Of a DNA stretch of 64,000 nt, positions 23,067 to 35,904 are shown piece by piece. The stretch is from the NCBI RefSeq assembly GCF_035046485.1, contig NC_085138.1, forward strand, positions 341,322,263 to 341,386,262, read 5' to 3'. The notes under the pieces were generated by a model. It was given only the letters and a program-made list of their open reading frames with translations. It ran no database searches and was not told where the DNA came from. The translations under genes were made by a program, and so were the position numbers. Numbering within the stretch: the first letter of the stretch is position 1; each line of letters starts with the position of its first letter. The DNA comes from Aedes albopictus. Its lineage: Eukaryota; Arthropoda; Insecta; Diptera; Culicidae.

Positions 23067-26000
23067 GGTTTCGAACCGGTTCCAGGGGAATCCTACTCAG
23101 GATTCCAGGGGAATCCTACTCAGGATTCCAGGGGAATCCTACTCAGGATTCCAGGGGAGTCCTGCTCAGGATTCCAGGGGAATCCTGCTCAGGATTCCAG
23201 CGGAATCCTACTCAGGATTCCAGGGGAATCCTGCTCAGGATTCCAGGGGAATCCTGCTCAGGATTCCAGCGGAATCCTACTCAGGATTCCAGGGGAATCC
23301 TGCTCAGGATTCCAGGGGAATCCTGCTCAGTATTCCAGGGGAATCCTGCTCAGGATTCCAGGGGAATCCTGCTCAGGATTCCAGGGGAATCCTGCTCAGG
23401 ATTCCAGGGGAATCCTGCTCAGGATTCCAGGGGAATCCTGCTCAGGATTCCAGGGGAATCCTGCTCAGGATTCCAGGGGAATCCTGCTCAGGATTCCAGG
23501 GGAATCCTGCTCAGGATTCCAGGGGAATCCTGCTCAGGATTCCAGGGGAATCCTGCTCAGGATTCCAGGGGAATCCTGCTCAGGATTCCAGGGGAATCCT
23601 GCTCAGGATTCCAGGGGAATCCTGCTCAGGATTCCAGGGGAATCCTGCTCAGGATTCCAGGGGAATCCTGCTCAGGATTCCAGGGGAATCCTGCTCAGGA
23701 TTCCAGGGGAATCCTGCTCAGGATTCCAGGGGAATCCTGCTCAGGATTCCAGGGGAATCCTGCTCAGGATTCCAGGGGAATCCTGCTCAGGATTCCAGGG
23801 GAATCCTGCTCAGGATTCCAGGGGAATACTGCTCAGGATTCCAGGGGAATCCTGCTCAGGATTCCAGGGGAATCCTGCTCAGGATTCCAGGGGAATCCTG
23901 CTCAGGATTCCAGGGGAATCCTGCTCAGGATTCCAGGGGAATCCTGCTCAGGATTCCAGGGGAATCCTGCTCAGGATTCCAGGGGAATCCTGCTCAGGAT
24001 TCCAGGGGAATCCTGCTCAGGATTCCAGGGGAATCCTGCTCAGGATTCCAGGGGAATCCTGCTCAGGATTCCAGGGGAATCCTGCTCAGGATTCCAGGGG
24101 AATCCTGCTCAGGATTCCAGGGGAATCCTGCTCAGGATTCCAGGGGAATCCTGCTCAGGATTCCAGGGGAATCCTGCTCAGGATTCCAGGGGAATCCTGC
24201 TCAGGATTCCAGGGGAATCCTGCTCAGAATTCCAGGGAAATCCTGCTCAGGATTCCAGGGGAATCCTGCTCAGAATTCCAGGGAAATCCTGCTCAGGATT
24301 CCAGGGGAATCCTGCTCAGGATTCCAGGGGAATCCTGCTCAGGATTCCAGGGGAATCCTACTCAGGATTCCAGGGGAATCCTACTCAGGATTCCAGGGGA
24401 ATCCTACTCAGGATTCCAGGGGAATCCTACTCAGGATTCCAGGGGAATCCTACTCAGGATTCCAGGGGAATCCTACTCAGGATTCCAGGGGAATCCTACT
24501 CGGGATTCCAGGGGAATCCTACTCGGGATTCCAGGGGAATCCTACTCGGGATTCCAGGGGAATCCTACTCAGGATTCCAGGGGAATCCTACTCAGGATTC
24601 CAGGGGAATCCTACTCAGGATTCCAGGGGAATCCTACTCAGGATTCCAGGGGAATCCTACTCAGGATTCCAGGGGAATCCTACTCAGGATTCCAGGGGAA
24701 TCCTACTCAGGATTCCAGGGGAATCCTACTCAGGATTCCAGGGGAATCCTACTCAGGATTCCAGGGGAATCCTACTCAGGATTCCAGGGGAATCCTACTC
24801 AGGATTCCAGGGGAATCCTACTCAGGATTCCAGGGGAATCCTACTCAGGATTCCAGGGGAATCCTACTCAGGATTCCAGGGGAATCCTACTCAGGATTCC
24901 AGGGGAATCCTACTCAGGATTCCAGGGGAATCCTGCTCAGGATTCCAGGGGAATCCTGCTCAGGATTCCAGGGGAATCCTACTCAGGATTCCAGGGGAAT
25001 CCTACTCAGGATTCCAGGGGAATCCTACTCAGGATTCCAGGGGAATCCTACTCAGGATTCCAGGGGAATCCTACTCAGGATTCCAGGGGAATCCTACTCA
25101 GGATTCCAGGGGAATCCTACTCGGGATTCCAGGGGAATCCTACTCGGGATTCCAGGGGAATCCTACTCGGGATTCCAGGGGAATCCTACTCAGGATTCCA
25201 GGGGAATCCTACTCAGGATTCCAGGGGAATCCTACTCAGGATTCCAGGGGAATCCTACTCAGGATTCCAGGGGAATCCTACTCAGGATTCCAGGGGAATC
25301 CTACTCAGGATTCCAGGGGAATCCTACTCAGGATTCCAGGGGAATCCTACTCAGGATTCCAGGGGAATCCTACTCAGGATTCCAGGGGAATCCTACTCAG
25401 GATTCCAGGGGAATCCTACTCAGGATTCCAGGGGAATCCTACTCAGGATTCCAGGGGAATCCTACTCAGGATTCCAGGGGAATCCTACTCAGGATTCCAG
25501 GGGAATCCTACTCAGGATTCCAGGGGAATCCTACTCAGGATTCCAGGGGAATCCTACTCAGGATTCCAGGGGAATCCTACTCAGGATTCCAGGGGAATCC
25601 TACTCAGGATTCCAGGGGAATCCTACTCAGGATTCCAGGGGAATCCTACTCAGGATTCCAGGGGAATCCTACTCAGGATTCCAGGGGAATCCTACTCAGG
25701 ATTCCAGGGGAATCCTACTCAGGATTCCAGGGGAATCCTACTCAGGATTCCAGGGGAATCCTACTCAGGATTCCAGGGGAATCCTACTCAGGATTCCAGG
25801 GGAATCCTACTCAGGATTCCAGGGGAATCCTACTCAGGATTCCAGGGGAATCCTACTCAGGATTCCAGGGGAATCCTACTCAGGATTCCAGGGGAATCCT
25901 ACTCAGGATTCCAGGGGAATCCTACTCAGGATTCCAGGGGAATCCTACTCAGGATTCCAGGGGAATCCTACTCAGGATTCCAGGGGAATCCTACTCAGGA

Positions 26001-26800
26001 TTCCAGGGGAATCCTACTCAGGATTCCAGGGGAATCCTACTCAGGATTCCAGGGGAATCCTACTCAGGATTCCAGGGGAATCCTACTCAGGATTCCAGGG
26101 GAATCCTACTCAGGATTCCAGGGGAATCCTACTCAGGATTCCAGGGGAATCCTACTCAGGATTCCAGGGGAATCCTACTCAGGATTCCAGGGGAATCCTA
26201 CTCAGGATTCCAGGGGAATCCTACTCAGGATTCCAGGGGAATCCTACTCAGGATTCCAGGGGAATCCTACTCAGGATTCCAGGGGAATCCTACTCAGGAT
26301 TCCAGGGAAATCCTACTCAGGATTCCAGGGGAATCCTACTCAGGATTCCAGGGGAATCCTACTCAGGATTCCAGGGGAATCCTACTCAGGATTCCAGGGG
26401 AATCCTACTCAGGATTCCAGGGGAATCCTACTCAGGATTCCAGGGGAATCCTACTCAGGATTCCAGGGGAATCCTACTCAGGATTCCAGGGGAATCCTAC
26501 TCAGGATTCCAGGGGAATCCTACTCAGGATTCCAGGGGAATCCTACTCAGGATTCCAGGGGAATCCTACTCAGGATTCCAGGGGAATCCTACTCAGGATT
26601 CCAGGGGAATCCTACTCAGGATTCCAGGGGAATCCTACTCAGGATTCCAGGGGAATCCTACTCAGGATTCCAGGGGAATCCTACTCAGGATTCCAGGGGA
26701 ATCCTACTCAGGATTCCAGGGGAATCCTACTCAGGATTCCAGAGGAATCCTACTCAGGATTCCAGGGGAATCCTGCCTAAAATTCCAGGGGAATCCTGCC
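23067..26800 (+). repeat. 23-bp hairpin satellite, block 1, loop CAGGG
   Basis: About 160 tandem units have stem CAGGATTC, loop CAGGG and stem GAATCCT. The spacer is G-CT in 23150-24350 and mostly A-CT in 24355-26765, so two sub-blocks were amplified separately. Three consecutive units with CTCGGG start at 24498 and recur at 25119, exactly 621 bp (27 units) later, marking a higher-order duplication. Since 23 is not a multiple of three and the unit has no stop, the translation repeats every 23 residues and the very long open frame is not a gene. Confidence 0.95.
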
Positions 26801-27200
26801 CATGGGAATCCTGCTCAGGATTCCAGGGAAAACCTGCTCAGGATTCCAGGGGAAACCTGCTCAGGATTCCAGGAGAATCCTGCTCAGGATTCCAGGGGAA
26901 TCCTGCTCAGGATTCCAGGGAAATCCTGTTCAGGATTCCAAGGAAATCCTGTTCAGGAACCCAGGGGAATCCTGCCCAAGATTCCAGGGGAATCCTGCTC
27001 AGGATTCCAAGGGAATCCTGCTCAGGATTCCAAACGAATCCTGCTCAGGATTCCAAACGAATCCTGCTCAGGATTCCAAACGAATCCTGCTCAGGATTCC
27101 AAACGAATCCTGCTCAGGATTCCAAACGAATCCTGCTCAGGATTCCAAACGAATCTTGCTCAGGATTTCAAAGGAATCCTGCTCAGGAATCCAGGGGAGT
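26801..27200 (+). repeat. 23-bp satellite, mixed and diverged transition zone
   Basis: Units with several loop variants occur here, including a run with loop CAAAC (about 27020-27160), between the homogeneous 23-bp block and the 26-bp block. Confidence 0.85.
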
Positions 27201-28135
27201 CCTGCCCAGGGGTTTCCAGGGGAATCCTGCCCAGGAGAATTCCAGGGGAATCCTGCCCAGGAGAATTCCAGGGGAATCCTGCCCAGGAGAATTCCAGGGG
27301 AATCCTGCCCAGGAGAATTCCAGGGGAATCCTGCCCAGGAGAATTCCAGGGGAATCCTGCCCAGGAGAATTCCAGGGGAATCCTGCCCAGGAGAATTCCA
27401 GGGGAATCCTGCCCAGGAGAATTCCAGGGGAATCCTGCCCAGGAGAATTCCAGGGGAATCCTGCCCAGGAGAATTCCAGGGGAATCCTGCCCAGGAGAAT
27501 TCCAGGGGAATCCTGCCCAGGAGAATTCCAGGGGAATCCTGCCCAGGAGAATTCCAGGGGAATCCTGCCCAGGAGAATTCCAGGGGAATCCTGTCCAGGA
27601 GAATTCCAGGGGAATCCTGCCCAGGAGAATTTCAGGGGAATCCTGCCCAGGAGAATTCCAGGGGAATCCTGCCCAGGAGAATTCCAGGGGAATCCTGCCC
27701 AGGAGAATTCCAGGGGAATCCTGCCCAGGAGTATTCCAGGGGAATCCTGCCCAGGAGAATTCCAGGGGAATCCTGCCCAGGAGAATTCCAGGGGAATCCT
27801 GCCCAGGAGAATTCCAGGGGAATCCTGCCCAGGAGAATTCCAGGGGAATCCTGCCCAGGAGAATTCCAGGGGAATCCTGCCCAGGAGAATTCCAGAGGAA
27901 TCCTGCCCAGGAGAATTCCAGGGGAATCCTGTCCAGGAGAATTCCAGGGGAATCCTGCCCAGGAGAATTCCAGGGGAATCCTGCCCAGGAGAATTCCAGG
28001 GGAATCCTGCCCAGGAGAATTCCAGGGGAATCCTGCCCAGGAGAATTCCAGGGGAATCCTGCCCAGGAGAATTCCAGGGGAATCCTGTCCAGGAGAATTC
28101 CAGGGGAATCCTGCCCAGGAGAATTTCAGGGGAAT
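27201..28135 (+). repeat. 26-bp derivative of the satellite
   Basis: About 35 near-identical units are spaced exactly 26 bp (for example the GCCCAG motif at 27255 and 27281). They differ from the 23-bp unit by a 3-bp gain that turns AGGATTCC into AGGAGAATTCC and by a CC spacer. This block arose from a changed founder unit and was then amplified. Confidence 0.95.
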
Positions 28136-28372
28136 CCTGCTCAGGATTCCAGGGGAATCCTGCTCAGGATTCCAGGGGAATTCTGCTCAGGATTCCAGGG
28201 GAATCATGCTCAGGATTCCAGAAAAATCCTGTTTCGGAGTCTAAGAATATCCTGTTCCGGATTACACGAGAGTCCTGCTCAGAATTCCAGGAGAATCCAG
28301 TTCAGGATTCAAGGAGAATTCTGCTAAGGATCATAGAATTCCGGAAGAATCCTGTTCAGGACTCCAGAACAA
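28136..28372 (+). repeat. Decaying right edge of satellite block 1
   Basis: 23-bp units return and become progressively diverged before the array ends at about 28372. Confidence 0.85.
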
Positions 28373-29589
28373 TGTCTCAAACTTAAAACCGTTGGAAACC
28401 CACGCCCAATACGAAGGTTGCAACCGCTGCATACTGCATATTACTGCGGTTTATGTTGTTACGCTGTTAACTGCTACGAGATACAGTTCACTCTTTCAAC
28501 TTTGCATGGCTCGCGCGTGATTGCATCATGCACCCAAGTAGAAAAGCGAGGACATAGAGCATGCATGTTACCTCATACCCTGCCTCGTCCTCGACGGTGG
28601 CGCGCTGTGTCATCATGATGATCGTCATGGTAGTTGTCGTTGTTGCAGAAATTAATGAATGAATTGGATTACGCTCGCTGCCCCGGGTTACTGAGCCCTT
28701 CACGCCGTACGTACGTAGCTCCTGGCCCTAGAGATGTCGCACTTTATGAATGAATGAAAACGACGAAAACTCGAATGATAGGTTGGGGAAGGTTATATCC
28801 ACACATTACATGGCGACCAATGTGCGAAGAGGAGAGTGGGGTGAAATGCATTCCCATATGAATACTAGATCTAAAATTTTTAACATGAAAACTGCAACAA
28901 AACGAAAAGATTCTTTAAACCCAAGCCATCGTACCCTAATGACGCATTTCGAACCGGTTCCCCCTACCTACATCGCGGCGGAAAATAATAAGCAGCAGAT
29001 GAATTTTCGCTCGCTTCGCTTGCCACCGGGAAAACCATTCCTAGAACCCAGAACCAACAACGTCATGCATCTGAGCAAACGGGGTTTCTTCTAGGAAATT
29101 GTGCGGTTGTGGATGGAACCGCAACTGCACCGGTAGGTAGGTAGGTGACTAAATTTAAATTTTCCACTCAATGCAATGCGTTGGGTGAGGTCAGGAGCGA
29201 GCGTTGCCGTGAATGCGAAGTGTAGGTAAATTTAAAATAGAGATTGCACGTGCTTCTGCGAGTGCGTTTCCTCTGTTGCTTTAGTTGTGTTGTAACGTCA
29301 TACTATTTTTTGTCATTCATAAGCCTTTCATTGGGTTTTGATTGGAACACCTGCCGGAAGAATTTGCCAGTTTGGTTGTGCTTTTTCCATTTCGTGATGG
29401 AAAGATTAATTTTGTTTGCTGTCAATTGTTGTGCTAGTCGTTCTTGACAGAGAATTAATTAGATTCAGCGTCGGGCAATGTGCTGTCAACGGTTGTGTAC
29501 AATTTCGTATCGATACTCTTGAAATCGATTCAACTGGAATCCTAAACATATATCTCCTTAAATCATGAATAAAATAGACTTGAAACATT
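28373..29589. other. Non-satellite spacer containing the 188-bp duplication's right copy
   Basis: This looks like single-copy sequence. It carries 28776-28963, identical to 22879-23066. I see no coding region with a recognisable product. Confidence 0.6.
28776..28963 (+). repeat. 188-bp direct duplication, right copy
   Basis: Identical by eye to 22879-23066. It lies in non-satellite sequence about 400 bp beyond the array's right edge, so this is likely the original location and the left one the derived copy. Confidence 0.9.
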
Positions 29590-32500
29590 TAACAGAGTTC
29601 TCCTGGAATCCTGAGCCGAACTCTTAAAAGAATCATGAGCAAGAATCTCCTTGAATCCTGAGCAGGATTCCTCTAAAATCCTGAGCAGATTTCATCTGGA
29701 ATCCTGAGATTCAACAGGAATTTTGAGCACGACATTTCTGGAATTCTGTACAAGATTTCCCCGGAATCCAGAGCAAGATTCTCCAGGAATCTTGAGCAGG
29801 ATTTTACAAAGAATCCTGACCAGGATTCTCCCGGAATTCTGAGCAGGACTCTCCTGGCCTCCTAACCAGGATTCTCCTGGAATCCTGAGAAGGATTGTCC
29901 CAGAATCCTGAGCAGGATTCTCCAGGGATCATGAACGGGATTCTCCTGAGATGCTGAACAGGATTCTTCAGGAATCTTCAACAGAATTCTTTTGGAATCC
30001 TGAACAGGATTCTCTAGGACTCATGAGCAGGACTCTCATAGAATCCTGAGCAGGATTCTTCTGGAATCTTGGAACCTTGAGCAGGATTATCCAGGAATCC
30101 TGACCAAGATTCTCCAGGAACCCTGGGCAAGACTCTCATAGAATCCTGACCAGGATTCTCGAGGAATCCTGAGCAGGATTCTACTGGAATCCTGAGCAGG
30201 CTTCTCTTGGAACCTTGAGCACGATTCTCCAGGAATCTTGACAAGGATTCTCCAGGATTCTCCAGGAATCCTGACCAGGATTCTCCGGGAATCCTGACCA
30301 GGATTCTCCAGGAATCCTGACCAGGATTCTCCAGGAATCCTGACCAGGATTCTCCAGGAATCCTGACCAGGATTCTCCAGGAATCCTGACCAGGATTCTC
30401 CAGGAATCCTGACCAGGATTCTCCAGGAATCCTGACCAGGATTCTCCAGGAATCCTGACCAGGATTCTCCAGGAATCCTGACCAGGATTCTCCAGGAATC
30501 CTGACCAGGATTCTCCAGGAATCCTGACCAGGATTCGCCAGGAATCCTGACCAGGATTCTCCAGGAATCCTGACCAGGATTCTCCAGGAATCTTGAACAG
30601 GATTCTCCAGGAATCCTGACCAGGATTCTCCAGGAATCCTGACCAGGATTCTCCAGGAATCCTGACCAGGATTCTCCAGGAATCCTGACCAGGATTCTCC
30701 AGGAATCCTGACCAGGATTCTCCAGGAATCCTGACCGGGATTCTCCAGGAATCCTGACCAGGATTCTCCAGGAATCCTGACCAGGATTCTCCAGGAATCC
30801 TGACCAGGATTCTCCAGGAATCTTGAACAGGATTCTCCAGAAATCCTGACCAGGATTCTCACGGAATCCTGACCAGGATTCTCACGGAATCCTGACCAGG
30901 ATTCTCACGGAATCCTGACCAGGATTCTCACGGAATCCTGACCAGGATTATCATGGAATCCTGACCAGGATTCTCACGGAATCCTGACCAGGATTCTCCT
31001 GGAATCCTGAGCAGGATTCTCCCGGAATCCTGACCAGGATTCTCCCGGAATCCTGACCAGGATTCTCCCGGAATCCTGACCAGGATTCTCCCGGAATACT
31101 GACCAGGATTCTCCAGGAATCCTGACCAGGATTCTCCAGGAATCCTGACCAGGATTCTCCCGGAATCCTGACCAGGATTCTCCCGGAATCCTGACCAGGA
31201 TTCTCCCGGAATCCTGACCAGGATTCTCCCGGAATCCTGACCAGGATTCTCCCGGAATCCTGAGCAGGATTCTCCCGGAATCCTGAGCAGGATTCTCCCG
31301 GAATCCTGAGCAGGATTCTCCCGGAATCCTGAGCAGGATTCTCCCGGAATCCTGAGCAGGATTCTCCCGGAATCCTGAGCAGGATTCTCCCGGAATCCTG
31401 AGCAGGATTCTCCCGGAATCCTGACCAGGATTCTCCCGGAATCCTGACCAGGATTCTCCCGGAATCCTGACCAGGATTCTCCCGGAATCCTGACCAGGAT
31501 TCTCCCGGAATCCTGACCAGGATTCTCCCGGAATCCTGACCAGGATTCTCCCGGAATCCTGACCAGGATTCTCCCGGAATCCTGACCAGGATTCTCCCGG
31601 AATCCTGACCAGGATTCTCCCGGAATCCTGACCAGGATTCTCCCGGAATCCTGACCAGGATTCTCCCGGAATCCTGACCAGGATTCTCCCGGAATCCTGA
31701 CCAGGATTCTCCCGGAATCCTGACCAGGATTCTCCCGGAATCCTGACCAGGATTCTCCCGGAATCCTGACCAGGATTCTCCCGGAATCCTGACCAGGATT
31801 CTCCCGGAATCCTGACCAGGATTCTCCCGGAATCCTGACCAGGATTCTCCCGGAATCCTGACCAGGATTCTCCCGAAATCCTGACCAGGATTATCACGGA
31901 ATCCTGACCAGGATTATCACAGAATCCTGACCAGGATTCTCACGGAATCCTGACCAGGATTCTCCTGGAATCCTGAGCAGGATTCTCCTGGAATCCTGAG
32001 CAGGATTCTCCTGGAATCCTGAGCAGGATTCTCCTGGAATCCTGAGTAGGATTCTCCTGGAATCCTGAGCAGGATTCTCCTGGAATCCTGAGCAGGATTC
32101 TCCTGGAATCTTGAGCAGGATTCTCCTGGAATCTTGAGCAGGATTCTCCTGGAAAACTGACCAGGATTCTGCTGGAATCCTGACCAGGATTCTCCAGGAA
32201 TCCTGAGCAGGATTCTCCTGGAATCCTGAGCAGGATCCTCCTGGAATCCTGAGCAGGATTCTCCTGGAATCCTGAGCAGGATTCTCCTGGAATCCTGAGC
32301 AGGATTCTCCTGGAATCCTGAGCAGGATTCTCCTGGAATCCTGAGCAGGATTCTCCTGGAATCCTGAGCAGGATTCTCCTGGAATCCTGAGCAGGATTCT
32401 CCTGGAATCCTGAGCAGGATTCTCCTGGAATCCTGAGCAGGATTCTCCTGGAATCCTGAGCAGGATTCTCCTGGAATCCTGAGCAGGATTCTCCAGGAAT

Positions 32501-32872
32501 CCTGAGCAGGATTCTCCAGGAATCCTGAGCAGGATTCTCCTGGAATCCTGAGCAGGATTCTCCTGGAATCCTGACCAGGATTCTCCTGGAATCCTGAGCA
32601 GGATTCTCCAGGAATCCTGACCAGGATTCTCCAGGAATCCTGACCAAGGATTCTCCAGGAATCCTTACCAGGATTCTCCAGGAATTCTGACCAGGATTCT
32701 CCAGGAATCCTGACCAGGATTCTCCAGGAATCCTGACCAGGATTCTCCAGGAATCCTGACCAGGATTCTCCAGGAATCCTGACCAGGATTCTCCAGGAAT
32801 CCGGACCTAGATTCTTCAGGAATCCTGGCCAGGATTCTCCAGAAATCCTGGCCAGGATTCTTCAGGAATTTG
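29590..32872 (-). repeat. 23-bp hairpin satellite, block 2, inverted orientation
   Basis: The same stems run in inverted orientation. On the plus strand the loops are TCCAG (about 30250-30840), TCACG (30845-31000 and again near 31890-31950), TCCCG (31010-31880) and TCCTG (31960-32640), with a TCCAG block to 32800. Spacers are AC or AG. The left 650 bp are degenerate. Each loop variant forms its own homogeneous run, so amplification happened by local blocks. Confidence 0.95.
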
Positions 32873-33469
32873 CTACAAAAATAAAAAATAATAATTACTA
32901 TAAAGTATTAACACTTCACGATACACATAGTACTTTACAAATGCACAAATCAGAACATCACAATTGACGCAGCACAACACATAACATAAATGTGCCCTGT
33001 TATCCAGATGGATAACTCCTTCCGATCACAGGATGACGAGGTTTCATGTATTGATTTGGGTCCATCAGTCATCCTGGAATTGTATTTTGGTTGGCAGTTT
33101 GCCTTTTAGTTCACAGTCTTTGCTGATGTGTTCATAGCTTGGTTTTGTCTAGGAAAACTAATCCTAATCGGGCATCCCGTTTCGGAGTTTGATACTTGAG
33201 ATCAACAACTTGAAGTCCGTGGCAGGGAAAGGTTTACATCTCTAGTACTTGACCGCTGCCAGAAATGGCCTGAAAGTTGGCAATCAAAGTAGGAATGCAT
33301 CTCATGGGCCACTTTTTTCCCACAACCCTATAAATGTGCATTAAAATTATGGGAATATGTACAAGGTAAAATCAAACATACATCACAAAGAACGCACAAA
33401 TAATAAACTTTTAACACTTTAAACAATTATTCTGTCTTATAATTGTAACAAATATTCATACCCGTAACA
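32873..33469. other. Non-satellite interruption of about 600 bp
   Basis: This separates satellite blocks 2 and 3. It is AT-rich at both ends (ATAAAAAATAATAATT and CAAATAATAAACTTTTAAC) with a mixed-composition middle. It could be an inserted element, but I found no clear terminal repeats or target duplication. Confidence 0.5.
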
Positions 33470-34345
33470 AATTCTGAACAGGATTCTCCAGCAAACCTGA
33501 CCAGGATTCTCCCGGAATCCTGACCAGGATTCTCCCGGAATCCTGACCAGGATTCTCCAGGAATCCTGACCAGGATTCTCCAGGAATCCTGACCAGGATT
33601 CTCCAGGAATCCTGACCAGGATTCTCCAGGAATTCTGACCACGATTCTCCAGGAATCCCGAGCAGGATTCTCTTGGAATCCTGAGCAGGCTTCTCCTGAA
33701 ATCCTGAGCAGCATTCTCCAGGAAACCTGAGCATTTTTCTCCAGGAATACTGAGCAGGATTCTCCAGGAATCCTGAGCAGAATTCTCCTGGAATCCTGAG
33801 CAGGATTGTCCTGGAATCCTGAGCAGGTTTTTCCCGGAATCCTGAGCAGGATTCTCGCGGAATGTTGAGCAGGATTCTCCCGGGTTCCTTAGCAGAATTC
33901 TCCCGGATTCTTGTGCAGAATTCTCCCGGAGTGCTGAGCAGGATTTTGCCGAAATCCTGAGCAGGGTTCTCCCGGGTTCTTGAGCAGGATTCTTCCGGAT
34001 TCCTGAGCAAGGTTCTCCCGGAATCCTGAGCAGGATTTTCTCGGAATCCTGAGCAAGATTCTCCCGGAGTCCTAAGCAGGATTCTCGTGGAGTCTTAAGC
34101 AGAACTCTCCTGGAATCCTGATTAGCGTGCTTTTGGAATCCTGAACAGGATGTTTCTGGAACCCTGAACAGGATTTTCAGGAAATTCTGATTAGGATTCT
34201 TCTGTAACCCTGAGCAGGATTCTTCGGAAATCCTCAAAAGGATTATCTTGGTATACTGAGCAGGATGCAGAATTTGCAGAATTCTCCTGGAATCCTGTGC
34301 AGGAATCTGCAGGAATTATGAGTAGGATTTTCTTGGAATCAGGCG
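33470..34345 (-). repeat. 23-bp hairpin satellite, block 3, inverted, diverging to the right
   Basis: Same orientation as block 2. Units are regular at the left (loops TCCCG and TCCAG) and increasingly mutated from about 33700 to 34345, a typical array edge. Confidence 0.9.
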
Positions 34346-35904
34346 ATGAATTCGAGCATAACGAACGTTTTCGGGTCCAGTTAGGTTGCGGCAACAGTCG
34401 CACGATAATCCGCCCCCAAAAGGATAATCCTATCAAATATTTGTGGGATTCAGATCACTGCAAAATGTATCACTGAAGGGTTGTTGGTTTTCAGTTCATC
34501 GATTGAAACGTTAACAGATTCTCTATGTTAGTTTACTAGTTGCTAGTTGCTACCTATAGTTAACCCTCGTCACAATTTTCCCAGTCATACTGACATCGTT
34601 CATCCACCATGCAAACGCCCACTCGCTCGCTCGCTTGTCAGCTCATTTACCAACAACAACGGATGTGGGCTGACGATGAGAGCATAAATTTAATTTCAAA
34701 CCAACGATTTCCGCTACTGGCTCCGTGCGGATAACTGTAATGCAGTCAGTGCTGATCCCGTCATTTGCGCGATGCATCCTAGGGTTTAATCATGATGTTT
34801 GTGCAAAGTATCAGCATGAACCTCCAGCTGGTGGTTATTATAATTAAGTTGGCCATACTCTGTATCCTGCTGTAGTGCTTCGAGCGACACATGAGCTGCA
34901 TGGGATGTGCTAGATTACGCTCGAAATTCATGGGAGTCATATGAATCCACCGACAAGGGATCATGTCACCCAGACCGAACAACTATTCACAAGCCTCGAA
35001 TTAATTGAATCGAAACTCATTCGATTACGTCTTTAAAAGCCATCTCATCGACAATGACAGGGTCTTTTACTGCCATCTAAGGGTCAAACCGTCCTAAAGA
35101 GCCTCATTAATTACCGGTAGAGTCGTATCTCACGCAGAGGTACAGGTGCTACAGCGCGTGTATGCGTTCCGAACCTTGTACGATAAACTTTTTCCATTAA
35201 AAACTTCCAGACAGCACCAAGCAGCAGCAGCAATAGAGGATCGTGAGTGGGATAACGATAACCGACAACGTCGTCCCTTCCTGTCTCTAGCTAATGCCAG
35301 GTTAGATTGCAACCTGTTGTACAGCGTCGTCGTCGTTTAGCTCTAGCATAGCACAGGTGGAATAGTCATCGCACAGCTTTCGTCTGTCTGGGAAAGTCCT
35401 TGAGTTTAAAGGTCACACGGGTGTGCTTCTGCCTGTAGACGCTTCCTGTGTTTAAGTGTGTCGTCCGCCTCAGCGTAGGGATATGAGGATGGATAACTAA
35501 CATATATTTGGCTTTTACTCGCTCAGAAATGGCTGCTAGATATTTTACTCAGTATATTTTCTGATGGGTTGGAAGACAAAAACATGATTCCATCTCGATT
35601 ATTTAAAAAAAATCTATTTTGGCTATTTGCCACTTGTTTTTACAGCAGTAGTTTTCAACAATATCAACATTTTCTTTTATTGCAGCCTGGAAATGGAGTG
35701 ACGAGAGACGATTCAAGTGGATTTCGTCAAGTTGTTGTAATATTGGAGCAGCGACCAATCTTCACAACCCAACACTGATGGAAAGGAAACAACTGATGAA
35801 ATGGATATAATAACGATGGTGAGCTCGTTTCATTTAGCATTTTCAATTTGGATTTTAGGATTCTAAGAAATTTATGCTTTAAATAGTACGAGAGAGAACT
35901 CAAA
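34346..35904. other. Unassigned single-copy-like sequence between inverted and direct satellite blocks
   Basis: Mixed-composition sequence with short chance frames and no recognised gene. It separates the minus-oriented block from the long plus-oriented block. Confidence 0.5.

Noticed and set aside
22886..28327. An 1813-codon open frame, and many similar frames (for example 36592-38337, 47869-49530, 31940-32647)
   Set aside because: The 23-bp and 26-bp units have no stop codon in any frame, so open frames arise on all frames of both strands. The translation only repeats every 23 or 26 residues, starts are arbitrary, and different frames are equally open.
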